DNA of 64,000 bases from Ustilago trichophora (Eukaryota; Basidiomycota; Ustilaginomycetes; Ustilaginales; Ustilaginaceae): positions 1,138,501-1,202,500 of the forward strand of contig OOIN01000043.1 in the NCBI GenBank assembly GCA_900323505.1, given 5' to 3'. Every line of letters starts with the position of its first letter. The stretch's first letter is position 1. Positions 8,616-18,031 of the stretch are shown in pieces. The notes under the pieces are model-generated. The model was not told the DNA's origin. It saw only the letters and a program-made list of their open reading frames with translations, and ran no database searches. The translations under genes were made by a program, and so were the position numbers.

Positions 8616-11450
8616 TTAGGCCTGCTGCTTGGCTTTCTCACGCTCCTGCTTCTTCAACTTGCGCTCCATCTCCAAAAAGGCCCTCATGGTAGGATCCAAA
8701 TCGCCAATCACGCGATCCACCTCCTTCTGCGCCCTCTCCTTCATATCCTCGTTGTCACCTTCTTCAACATCTTCCGGGAACTCGCCCAGAAGATCACTTC
8801 TCCACTCTTCCCGCTTCACCCGCGGTTCCAGCTGGCTCAGCTGGGTGCGTACAGAGGACAGTCTCGCGTGAAAGTCTTCGAGGTCTTCGGCATAAATATC
8901 GTAGGCACAGTGTGCACAGCCCGACATACAGCATTCTTCCGGTCCCGGAGGTGGTGGCTTGAGCGGGATGATTATGCCCCGAATCAATGTTGGGCCCATG
9001 GTGGTGCTGGGCTCCGAAGAAGTAGCGGTTACTTCGGCAGGAGTTGCTGCTCGGGTGAGGTCGATTCCCGAAAAGCTTTCTGGTTGCGTCGCATCCGAGG
9101 GTGTTTCCTGAATCGAACTAGAGCCAGTGGGGTTTCCAGAGAGCGACTCTACGGCATCCCCCACCTTAAGAGAGGCATCGGACGGTTGAGTTGCTGACAA
9201 GACAATTTTGGACCTTGGGAAGCGGTCCATGAGGTTTCGTCCATGTTTGCGTTGTTCTCGCATCTGTCGAAACGCAGTGTGGAACTGGCGACGCTGTTCG
9301 GGGGAGCTGAAAGGGCTGTTGCTGCTTGCGTTCCCGCTCGATGGAGTCGCAGCAACACTGGCAGCATCCGCAACCTCGGTACCAAATCGGTAATCTGCCT
9401 CCACCCGTTCAAATAGCGTCCGGCATCCAACATGCGCCTTGAGACGGGCACAAAGCAGGAAAGCGCCGCTGAGCTTGCGGTTCAAGCTGTACGTCTCCTG
9501 GGGTGGCGGCGTAAGACGTTCTCGCAGCATCAGCGGGATTTGGGCCTTGACACGATCCGTGATGGTCTGATGTTCGAATGGATACGGATTGGGTGCGTCT
9601 GCTCGGAAGGGCTCTCCCAATGCGATCATGGATTCCACATGTGCTCGTTCCATCGCAGCACTTTCTTCCCCCGTCAAATATCCAACCTTCCTCGACCAGG
9701 TCAGACACTCATCGTAATTGCCTGCAATGGCAGCTTGCAGCATCTGTAGCCAGTTGTCCATAAACTCCTTCGAGTATTCTCGGGTGGCACCGAAATCGAT
9801 GAGTTGGATTTGGCCCGTTTTCTCGTTGTAGAGGAAATTGGACCAGTTCGGATCGGTCTGCATCAGACGGAAGCGGAACAGTTCGCTCAGCGAGAGGTTG
9901 AGGATGGATTGGGCGATGCGATTTCGTGTGTCCTGAGGGTAGCGTGAGGCTTGGCTGAGAGGACGACCGCGCATCATTTCGGTGGTGAGCACTTTGCCCG
10001 TGCACAAACTGTCGACAACTCTAGGTACTTGGAATTCGGAAGAGTCTCGTAGGATTGCACCGAATCGACGACCCATCTCTGCTTCGCGCTGATAGTCGCA
10101 TTCGTCCTTGAGTTCTCGTCCGAGGACTCGCAGTGTATTCTCGAGGAAAAGACCTTTGGGTAGCAATGCCGACGCAGAAACCAGCCAGCGTAGATACGAC
10201 AGATCGGAATCGATTGACTCGAGCACTCCAGGAAATTGGACCTTGACGGCTACCTTCTGACCTGCCAGCTCCGGATCAGGGAAATCGTCACGCAGCACCG
10301 CAGAGTGCACCTGCCCGATAGACGCGCTGGCAAAGGGTATGTCTTGGAACTCTTTGAAATGTCGTTCTCGCCAATCTGCCCCTCGCAATTCCTGGCTCAT
10401 GACCTTGTTCATCTGCCAAACGGGCATGTAGTTGGCGCTGTTCTGTACGCGCAACAGCACCTGCTCTATTTGTGGAGGCAGCAGCTTGGTTTCTTGTATG
10501 GAGAGGAACTGGCCTAGCTTGAGGGCGGCGCCTCGCATGGTGGAGAGCTTGTCTACGAGCCGAGCGACGTTCTGCTCAGACATAAAGAGGCTGTTGGATG
10601 CCGAAGAGTCACCACCTGAAGAGGCGCCACGGAGCAGAGAGCCTGCTGCTCCAAAAGCGAGGCCTGCTCCGAGGCCTCCGTAGTGGAAGAGTCGACCAAG
10701 TCGGGAGGAGGGAACTTTGGCTGCACGGAGAGGAACATGCTTGGACTCTTTGACCGCATCGTACTCTTCAAATTCGGATGGCGGAGACAATGGAGGGTCG
10801 ACTATTGGTGGATTAGACGTTTGAGGCTGGGCTGGTGAAGCGGATTCTACGTTGAGAGGGGCAGAAGGCGCTGAAGCTGATGGGCGCTGGGGAGCTGCAA
10901 AGCGTTTTGTGGTCTCTTGTAGTGAAATTGTGTCTACCTCTGGCGATGGTACAATCGATTCCAGGATAGGTTCGGGCAGAGTTGTTTGTACGGGACGAGC
11001 TTTGACATGGGATACGGTGGACGGCGTTTGCGCAGGTGAAGGGGGATCGAACGGCACTGTTTTCGAAGATGTTGGCTGTGTTGCTTCTGAGGGTTTGGCT
11101 TCTGAAATTGTGTTACTGACGGTAGGAATCGGAGGCGTGTTGGAGGTTGATGCGGCCGCTTCAGCCTTTATACTCTTGCTTGGCCACGGTCTGCTGACGG
11201 CAGGAGCTGCATCCTCGCTCGGCGCAGCACTTTGTGCAACATCTTGCGGTACAGCGTGTGAGTTTGAAGTCGCTACTGCAGCATCGACATCTTGGGCGGA
11301 GTTCGACCTCACCGTCTGGGTTGGCCAAGGTGCTGATGGGCCACGAGATGCAGCTTTGCTCGCACCGTTAGGCGACGCGACGACGCCCTTGGCTATCTGA
11401 CAGAAGGTCGATGCTATCGCAGCAGCATCCCTGAGCGAGGACCAACTCAT
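8616..11450 (-). CDS. COQ8-like: COQ8/ABC1 atypical kinase fused to OXLD1-like domain
   Basis: Single 944-residue reading frame with two modules. The N-terminus (about 1-260) is disordered and may hold a mitochondrial presequence. Residues about 270-690 are an ABC1/UbiB-type kinase. Visible signatures are the KxGQ helix (ALKLGQFLS, about residue 308), the Ala-rich loop (FASASIGQVHSA), the VAIK-like lysine in VAVKVQFPG, the DPNWSNF catalytic loop and the DFG in QLIDFGATREY. COQ8 proteins support the coenzyme Q biosynthetic complex at the mitochondrial inner membrane. After a linker, residues about 825-944 match the oxidoreductase-like (OXLD1) domain: PGPEECCMSGCAHC near 838, then DPTMRAFLEMERKL near the end. 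Normal COQ8 proteins are about 500-650 residues and lack this tail. An internal Met codon at 8997-8999, just before the second domain, could in principle start a separate product. Confidence 0.88.
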   Translation of the reverse strand: MSWSSLRDAAAIASTFCQIAKGVVASPNGASKAASRGPSAPWPTQTVRSNSAQDVDAAVATSNSHAVPQDVAQSAAPSEDAAPAVSRPWPSKSIKAEAAASTSNTPPIPTVSNTISEAKPSEATQPTSSKTVPFDPPSPAQTPSTVSHVKARPVQTTLPEPILESIVPSPEVDTISLQETTKRFAAPQRPSASAPSAPLNVESASPAQPQTSNPPIVDPPLSPPSEFEEYDAVKESKHVPLRAAKVPSSRLGRLFHYGGLGAGLAFGAAGSLLRGASSGGDSSASNSLFMSEQNVARLVDKLSTMRGAALKLGQFLSIQETKLLPPQIEQVLLRVQNSANYMPVWQMNKVMSQELRGADWRERHFKEFQDIPFASASIGQVHSAVLRDDFPDPELAGQKVAVKVQFPGVLESIDSDLSYLRWLVSASALLPKGLFLENTLRVLGRELKDECDYQREAEMGRRFGAILRDSSEFQVPRVVDSLCTGKVLTTEMMRGRPLSQASRYPQDTRNRIAQSILNLSLSELFRFRLMQTDPNWSNFLYNEKTGQIQLIDFGATREYSKEFMDNWLQMLQAAIAGNYDECLTWSRKVGYLTGEESAAMERAHVESMIALGEPFRADAPNPYPFEHQTITDRVKAQIPLMLRERLTPPPQETYSLNRKLSGAFLLCARLKAHVGCRTLFERVEADYRFGTEVADAASVAATPSSGNASSNSPFSSPEQRRQFHTAFRQMREQRKHGRNLMDRFPRSKIVLSATQPSDASLKVGDAVESLSGNPTGSSSIQETPSDATQPESFSGIDLTRAATPAEVTATSSEPSTTMGPTLIRGIIIPLKPPPPGPEECCMSGCAHCAYDIYAEDLEDFHARLSSVRTQLSQLEPRVKREEWRSDLLGEFPEDVEEGDNEDMKERAQKEVDRVIGDLDPTMRAFLEMERKLKKQEREKAKQQA

Positions 11451-11647
11451 GGCCGTGGGGAAGCTGACGGCACGTGCTCTGCTTGTCGCCGACTATCGTT
11501 CGACCAAAGGTACGTACGAAAGGATGGAGATGATAGAGATGATGGAGGTGAGCTAGAAGAAACCCAAGACGATGCTTGGATCAGCGCAACGTTGCTTTGC
11601 CGACATCCGAGAAAAATAGCTTTGCGTGCCTCCACTCTTGTGAAATG
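11451..11647. other. Promoter region of the COQ8-like gene
   Basis: This is a short upstream region between the COQ8-like start codon and the transposon. Open frames on the minus strand here are leader-like and have no domains. Confidence 0.4.
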
Positions 11648-11649
11648 TA

Positions 11650-12720
11650 CAGTACGTGTCCAAAAGTGTGTGAACGGGTCTAAATTGTTGAATTATTTTC
11701 TAATTTTTTCAAGCTTGTACACCATCAATTTTGGTCCATTCTGACCGCAAAGGTGTTACTCAACACATCTATAACTTGGTACAGGCAATGTCAGACAGGC
11801 TGTTCAGCCTACCATGGAGTCATAATGGCAGATTGCAAGAGTAAAGAGGTGATTTGGGCCAGTTGTCTGACATCACTTCATCAACCGTGTTTGAGGCAGG
11901 CTGAATTCACCCCCCACAGCTCCATGGCTGCCCAGGCAGTAATATATGAGTTGATCTGGTCAGCTAAGCCCACAGACAGCTTGCCAATGTGATCCAGTTG
12001 GTGTGCAGATAAGTCATTCAGGACCTGTGCAGCATTGCCCGGTGCTAGGGTCTTTCAAACCAACGGCAGCATATGGATACTGAGAAAGATTGTTGATCCT
12101 GATCAGGCCTCCTGTGCTTTGGCTTCAATTCTGGCTTTGCAAGTGGTCATCTCGATGAAGCAATTGCATTGTGCAAACAACCACCTTCCAAGGTAGCTAC
12201 CATGAGCTTATATCCATTCACAGAGACCATATGGCTGGACAGGGATTCCTGGAAGCCGGTGACACAAAAACAGCTTCAAAGATGGTTTGGTTGTTTGAAC
12301 CTTCACCTTGCTTCCGATGTCTCTGTACTTAGGTTGAGCTTATGAATCAACTTGTGAAGCATGCCAGGATAAGACTGTGGTTCCAACATCCTTAAAAAGC
12401 TGCAGAGAAGCCCAAAGCATGCTTCACAACAAGCCTGAGGCCATGTCCAAGCTCATGGGTAGTGTTTGAGGAAGGCACGGTGGCTGGACAAGAAGATTCA
12501 GCTTCACACCCCATTCTGTGCTGTCAGAATACCCCTGTACAGCAAGCAAGTACATGGAATGTTTCATTGGATGCCTGTCCACAACATCCTTGAGTCTGAC
12601 AGCGGGTTTAGTAGTGATATGATGGGTGTTGAGTCCACTCAAGCTGTTCCCCACAATTTTGAGGTATGGTGAAAAATAGAATTTAATTAGACCCGTTCAC
12701 ACACTTTTGGACACGTACTG
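11650..12720. mobile_element. Tc1/mariner-type TIR element, 1071 bp, apparently non-autonomous
   Basis: Perfect inverted termini of about 35 bp bound the element. The left end runs from 11650 (CAGTACGTGTCCAAAAGTGT, continuing to about 11684) and the right end is its reverse complement at about 12687-12720. The element is bordered by TA on both sides (11648-11649 and 12721-12722), the canonical target duplication of the Tc1/mariner superfamily, and ends in CAGT...ACTG as many Tc1-like elements do. The interior is free of long open frames. The longest (minus strand, 12424-12654) is short, and I could not recognise a DDE transposase motif. It is therefore either a decayed autonomous copy or a non-autonomous derivative. 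It sits between the COQ8-like promoter and MID1. Confidence 0.85.
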
Positions 12721-12877
12721 TACTGTACAGTAAATAAATAAAATTGAAATGTTTTAATGGAGAATGCTGCCTCGGAGTGCCGCAGGGCGAGCCGAAATTT
12801 CAGGGTCTCTGACTTGGAATATAATAAGGCTGTGAAGCTGCATCAGTGTCTTGAATTTGTACATCACCTTGTCTTCT

Positions 12878-12908
12878 TCTTCTTCTTCTTCTTCTTCTTC
12901 TTCTTCAG
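12878..12908 (+). repeat. (CTT)n microsatellite
   Basis: A run of about ten CTT/TTC trinucleotides lies about 120 bp upstream of the MID1 start. It may be part of the leader. Confidence 0.85.
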
Positions 12909-13025
12909 ACTCATCCTCCTTTGGCTGCTACGATCAACGTCGATGCAGTAGATCAGTCGCACTTGGCTCGTGCAACGGATCGCCTTCCATCGCGCTGTCA
13001 GGAGCACATCATAACCAACATAGCC

Positions 13026-14939
13026 ATGCGGCCCTCTATACGAGCCACATGTCGCCTGACAATACTTTTACTTGTTTCCAGCCTCTTCTGTCTTCCAATC
13101 GTAGTGGCACAACAAACTCCGCCTCCATCCTCCTCTGCTTCGTCCAGTATACCCCTCGCCCCTTCGAGCACAAGATCAGCTATCCCGGGCCGAGCAACCT
13201 CCATCTACAACGCTACCATAAATACCGTAGCCCTCAACGACTCGGTCGTCGCACGCTCCCGAATCGCTCTCAATGCCACCGAAGGTGCCTTTTTCAACTT
13301 CACCCTCCCAGCCAGCGCATTCTCCCAAGACTCGAAATCAGTCACAGTGTGGACATCAATATCCATATGCAGCGGCCCCGCTATCCCACCTTACAACACC
13401 TCCAACATCACCCTCCTCGAATCGCTCGACAAGTCAGCCACACAAGCTCGTCGATCGACTCTAGCATCGCTCTACATTTCCCACGACTCCACCCTCCAGA
13501 CGCCCGGCCCCGCCAATGCAAGCTCGTTGAACTCGAGGCACATCGGTTATGCGCTTGGCGGATGGACCTCGATCGAAGTCGATGTGCAGCAGCGTGAAGA
13601 GAACAGCTCCGAAACGCTGTGGATGGGTGTATGGCCGCCAGCAGACAGCCGCAATGTCACGCCCGGGGTGTATCAATTTCAAATTGTAGCCAGCTCTCGT
13701 GCAAAGATGGAGTCGGTCGACTATACTCGCAGGCCCAGGTTGGACGACACTGACCAGTCACGCGCGCTGGTGTCTTCTTTCAACTATACAACCGACTCGC
13801 CGCCGACGTTGGATGCTATCGTGTTACCCACCTTTGGTAGCAACTCGCTTCCTGATGCCGACTACTTTAACTCGAGCTTTTGCGCCATCGCAGATGCCTG
13901 GTTCAACGTTTTGCAAAGCAACCAGCGAGTCGCGATCAACAGCAGTGACACACGGCGTGGAACGGAAGCCAACAAGCTCAACGACACACGTCGTCAATTT
14001 GAGATTGCTGGTCTCGATGCTGGCACCAACTACACGGTCTGGCTCGTCGAGACGACCGAGATCGGAGCCGGCTCGGCGTCGAGCTACTCGACTACGCTTT
14101 TTCCGGCGATCAAGATGCTCACCAAGCGCAGTGACAACTGTCGATTGGTGTTTGACGTGCCCTTTTGCCCGAATGTGGCCTATTCGATTCCGCTCAATCC
14201 GTCGATATCTACCGACTCGGCGCTCTCTGCGATCGAACAATTCGTCACACCTCAGTACTCGAACTTCAGCCTGACCATCGATACCTTCCCCTGTGGAGAT
14301 ACCGACTTTGGCATGTACTCGTACGTCCAGACGTGCGACACCTGCAAGAAATCCTATCAAGACTGGCTCTGCGCTGTTGCCATGCCACGATGTACAGATC
14401 CTTTATCAGACCCGGAATCGCAATCGCGCGCCACCCAAGACGGCACCGAACTCACCGGCGCTCCCACGGGAGAAAACACCCAACTTCTACCCTACATTGT
14501 CAACCGCAATGGTAACGGTACCAACGGCTTGGCTTCACGCGCACCATTCATCGACAAGCAAATGCAGCCTGGCTTCTACGGCGAGCTGTTGCCTTGCATC
14601 TACACGTGCTACTTTGTAGAGCGCACCTGTCCGCCGCTGATCCAGTGGGCTTGTCCCAAGTGGGACATCACCGCCCAGCGCGATTATGGTACCTTTGCAG
14701 ATAGCGGTCCAGAAGGAATCGGTGCAGCTGAAAATGGAGGTGCCGGTAAAGACGGCATGCGTTGGGGTGGATATCAGAGATACATTGCAACAGATGCCTT
14801 TGGTAACGCTTACTGCAACTCGATGGGTGTCGATTTCTTGCTGCGCGAGTCGAACGCTGCTTCGAGAGGCGGTACCGGTGCCATCAGTGTTGGCGTGGTT
14901 GCTGGATTGGTTTCGCTGTTGATCGCCTTTGCTCTTTGA
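13026..14939 (+). CDS. MID1: Mid1-type stretch-activated calcium channel subunit
   Basis: This is a regulatory, cysteine-rich extracellular subunit that works with Cch1 in the high-affinity plasma-membrane calcium influx system. It is 637 residues from the ATG at 13026, which I chose because it directly begins a signal peptide (basic start, then LTILLLVSSLFCLPIVVA). An in-frame ATG at 12921 would add 35 residues before the signal. The ectodomain has many N-glycosylation sequons. The C-terminal half has the conserved cysteine arrangement of the family, including CGDTDFGMYSYVQTCDTC, WLCAVAMPRC and LLPCIYTCYFVERTCPPLIQ split over neighbouring segments. The last 20 residues are hydrophobic, which suits a GPI-anchor signal or a C-terminal membrane segment. 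The 3' end converges on a small secreted-protein gene. Confidence 0.9.
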   Translation: MRPSIRATCRLTILLLVSSLFCLPIVVAQQTPPPSSSASSSIPLAPSSTRSAIPGRATSIYNATINTVALNDSVVARSRIALNATEGAFFNFTLPASAFSQDSKSVTVWTSISICSGPAIPPYNTSNITLLESLDKSATQARRSTLASLYISHDSTLQTPGPANASSLNSRHIGYALGGWTSIEVDVQQREENSSETLWMGVWPPADSRNVTPGVYQFQIVASSRAKMESVDYTRRPRLDDTDQSRALVSSFNYTTDSPPTLDAIVLPTFGSNSLPDADYFNSSFCAIADAWFNVLQSNQRVAINSSDTRRGTEANKLNDTRRQFEIAGLDAGTNYTVWLVETTEIGAGSASSYSTTLFPAIKMLTKRSDNCRLVFDVPFCPNVAYSIPLNPSISTDSALSAIEQFVTPQYSNFSLTIDTFPCGDTDFGMYSYVQTCDTCKKSYQDWLCAVAMPRCTDPLSDPESQSRATQDGTELTGAPTGENTQLLPYIVNRNGNGTNGLASRAPFIDKQMQPGFYGELLPCIYTCYFVERTCPPLIQWACPKWDITAQRDYGTFADSGPEGIGAAENGGAGKDGMRWGGYQRYIATDAFGNAYCNSMGVDFLLRESNAASRGGTGAISVGVVAGLVSLLIAFAL

Positions 14940-15212
14940 GCTGAAGGGCTGTGAGTTTTTTTTTTTTGTCTCGTGGACATTCTTTGCTCGCATTTGCATT
15001 CTCGCATTCTCAGATGATCTCCTCACTCTTGCTCTAGAATTGTCATTCGTCATCAAGCAGAAAAATGGTCTGTTTGGGACAGCATTGAAGAAAGAAAGTG
15101 AACAGTTTGCACTAGTATGAAGCATGGATGTGTGAACGTCGTATGTATTCAGACACTCATGACGTTGGCTCGTAAGTCGGCGGTCGAACGGTTGGATCAG
15201 GGGTCCGGTGGT

Positions 15213-15788
15213 TCAAGTGGGCCTAAATCTACCCCTTCTCCTGTCCTCTGACGTGTAGGCGCGCATTCCGGACCTGTACTTTTGCTTGATCCTCTCGGCT
15301 TGGGACGGTATGACCTCGAGTCGGCGGAACGTGATTCGTCGGTAGAAATCCTTGAGTTTCTGCCACCAGGTGTTGGGTCGAAGATGGTTTGCGATCGCTT
15401 CTTGTACGCGAGGGTTGGTGATGGCTCGTTTGACGTGATGCCTGTGCTGTTCGACTTCGGGGGTGGTATGCCGTTTAAAGAGCTCGAATTTTTTCCCGAC
15501 GTTGGTCCACATTTCCCACGCCCGATCCCATGGTCCACTGTAGAAGAGGTGAGGGAGACTTTCCGAGGGGTTGGTTCGTCGGTAGCTGACTCGGTACCAG
15601 TGGTAACGGTACGGGTAAGTTGAGGTGGGATTCGGATTGAGAGATGGATTTGGGGAGAGAGAGTGAGAGGAAGATGAGGATTGGACCGAGTTCTGAGTGC
15701 CAGATGGGTAGGCGCCAAGGGGTAAACAGGCGACCAGGGAGAGAAACGTCGCTGATACGAGCAAAAAGATGAGGGTTGAGCTGGCCAT
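15213..15788 (-). CDS. Small secreted protein of unknown function (candidate effector)
   Basis: A 191-residue protein. The N-terminus is a clear signal peptide (ASSTLIFLLVSATFLSLVAC, cleavage probably near residue 21). A Ser/Asn/Pro-rich spacer follows to about residue 60, then a basic, tryptophan- and arginine-rich C-terminal half (motifs WDRAWEMWTNVGKKFELFKR and WWQKLKDFYRRITFRRLEV). There are no cysteines in the mature part, so disulphide bridging is not expected. No family is recognised. A TATA box lies about 180 bp upstream of the ATG. Secreted, basic and apparently lineage-specific are features seen in smut effectors, but that role is an inference. Confidence 0.72.
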   Translation of the reverse strand: MASSTLIFLLVSATFLSLVACLPLGAYPSGTQNSVQSSSSSHSLSPNPSLNPNPTSTYPYRYHWYRVSYRRTNPSESLPHLFYSGPWDRAWEMWTNVGKKFELFKRHTTPEVEQHRHHVKRAITNPRVQEAIANHLRPNTWWQKLKDFYRRITFRRLEVIPSQAERIKQKYRSGMRAYTSEDRRRGRFRPT

Positions 15789-18031
15789 TTCAGTTTGTTC
15801 TGCTGGGAAGGTGGTGGGTTGATTTGCTTTGAAGTGGTAGTTGGAAGTGAGGCTGTAATCGAGAGTGAAGATGCCAGAATTGCCTGCTCGTCCAGGTTAA
15901 TTCTGAAGATCCATTAGGGTGATGTGGGGAGGCAAGTTCTGGCCAAAATCTCGTCGCCAGAGTCTTTTTATATCCTGATCAGCCTTACACGACCTTGCTA
16001 CAACGCCTTCATCTCATCCCGAATTTAGAGTTGTCAAGCAACGAGGCAATGCAGGGATACCAGATTCTGCGTTGGCATACTTGCGACATCTTTTTTTTTG
16101 ACAGCACGACACCCCTGTAAATCTACATCAACAACGCATGACCCACACGATCGAGTACGTCTTAGAGCGAGACACCCTACGATGTACCTGCTCTCGAGAC
16201 CCTATCTACTGCATCCTGTGCGTCCGACATGATTCAAAAGGATCAGGAACAAGGTCCGATCCCGAACAAAGCAGTAGTTAGAGCAAGGTTTTTTTTTTTT
16301 TTCTCGTGGTCTGGACGGCGCAACAACCAATGCCAGGGCTCAAATGAAGATGCGGTCCGCTTCTAATATGCTCAATGTTCGGCATTGGTGGTACTTTTGC
16401 TGAGTTGGTGGGGTTTAAAGGTGGCGGTTCGCGCTCGAGTCGTACGGATGGCCGCCATGGTGAGATCGTGAATGGTGATTCGGATGCTACCGTACATTGT
16501 TTTGAGCTCCATGCTTGGGTCTCAAAACGGTCTCTGGATAGATGACGTCTAGCGACGATATGTCAGGCCTAGCAGCTCGAAAACATTGGTTTGGCAGGTG
16601 TCAAACCAAGCCTGGACCCTTTTTTGGTCACGGATTTCTACTCGTTTCGCTGCACGCACGCACGCCAGACGAGAAGATGTGTGCCGCATTCGGCCTTCAG
16701 CAAGCTCCTCCTCTGCACAGCGCAGCGCAGCACCGAGGAATAGGAAGAAATTCAATTTTAATTCGTGCTGCCGTGATCAATTCAATTTTCTTATCGAGCT
16801 CGCTTGGAAGACTGTACTGAAGCTTGTATTTCTGGGAAAAGGTTGGAATTCAAAGATCCCTTTTCGCGAATTGCTCAAATTCAAGCTTGGACTTGAACCC
16901 TCTCGAGAGGCGTTTCTTGAGCCAATTGAAAAAGGCCAGAAATGAATTGAGAGAAGCGCTTCTTTACGGTCTCGCTGGGGGAGCCGATCAGCGGCTTGAA
17001 ATAGGGGAAAAAAAAAAATCTAGGGCAGTGGCGCACGATGGCCCTGCCACACAAATCTCAGCCAAAGCCAAGCCCAAGCCAAAGGGCCAATCAAGGGCAG
17101 CACAGACAGAGAAAAGGAAAAGCCATTTTGCGCAGCTTGCTTGCTGCTCTTAAGTGCGAGAGAGAGAGAAAGGCGCAGGCCAGTTAGGGTGACAAAGGAA
17201 GTGGCCAACGGTGCGTTGCGAGCCAAGCCAATTGTGAATTCACAGTGCTCTGCGCTGCCGACCCTGTCAGTCAATCCGTCAGTCAATCACTTCAGTCAAG
17301 TCGGTCAGTCACACTCTCTCTCTCACTTGAGTCAATTCGTCTTCACTAGAGTGTCTTTCAAGGTCGGCCCGGCTCCATCAAACGCTTTGGTTCGGTTGTC
17401 TTTGACTCTCTTCACTTCAATACCACCTTTCATCGTACTCATCACCGCACTCTCGTATCGACAGCTTTCTCTGTTCTTTCGTCGAGGTATTCAACATTTC
17501 CATCGTCTGTTCGCGTCTCGTCAAAGGCATCCTGGCACACAAGCGCAGCGTGCAAAATCAGCATCTCTCAACCACCACAACGACCTATTCGTCCTTTTGC
17601 TGATCCTGCTGTTGCTGCTGTTGCCGACGCCTCCGCTGCAATCTACATCTGTTCCTCCCTTCGACAAAGCATCAGGATCTCGCTCTGCTCCACCGCGATT
17701 CGTACCTTGAGTCGAGATTTTTCGGTCACACATCAGGGTTGATCAGCACCTCGGAGCATCCGTGTCTTCGGCTTTCTACAAGGAGACAGTCCTATGACGA
17801 CTCGACCGTTTGGAACATCCGAATCTCTCTGATCCGCATCGATCCATCTTGAACTGCGTCGTCGTCCACATCCCATCGACTTGCCCAAATCCGACGCAAG
17901 ACTCAGCCGATTCGCTTCCCGAGGCGCACACTTCGACACTCTGGGATCAGTATCTCGACGCAATTCCCATTTCGAATCGAATCGACTCGGCACGTTCCTA
18001 CTGACCTCGCAACAGGTCCGTTCAGGAGGAT
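15789..18031. other. Long divergent intergenic region
   Basis: 2.2 kb lies between the secreted-protein gene (-) and NST1 (+). It holds poly-T or poly-A tracts near 16092, 16289 and 17008 and a GA-rich run near 17157-17170. A pyrimidine-rich stretch from about 17300 to 18030 looks like an NST1 leader. An open frame at 17141-17710 has no domain and reads as low-complexity leader. No further gene is supported. Confidence 0.5.
15965..15972 (-). promoter_or_regulatory. TATA box upstream of the 191-aa secreted protein gene
   Basis: TATAAAAA reads on the minus strand about 180 bp upstream of the start codon at 15788. The distance allows a leader of about 150 nt. Confidence 0.5.

Noticed and set aside
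12424..12654. 76-codon minus-strand frame inside the Tc1-type element as a transposase remnant
   Set aside because: I could not see DDE or helix-turn-helix motifs, so the element is annotated only by its ends.
17141..17710. 189-codon plus-strand frame upstream of NST1
   Set aside because: No domain or signal peptide; composition is like a pyrimidine-rich leader.
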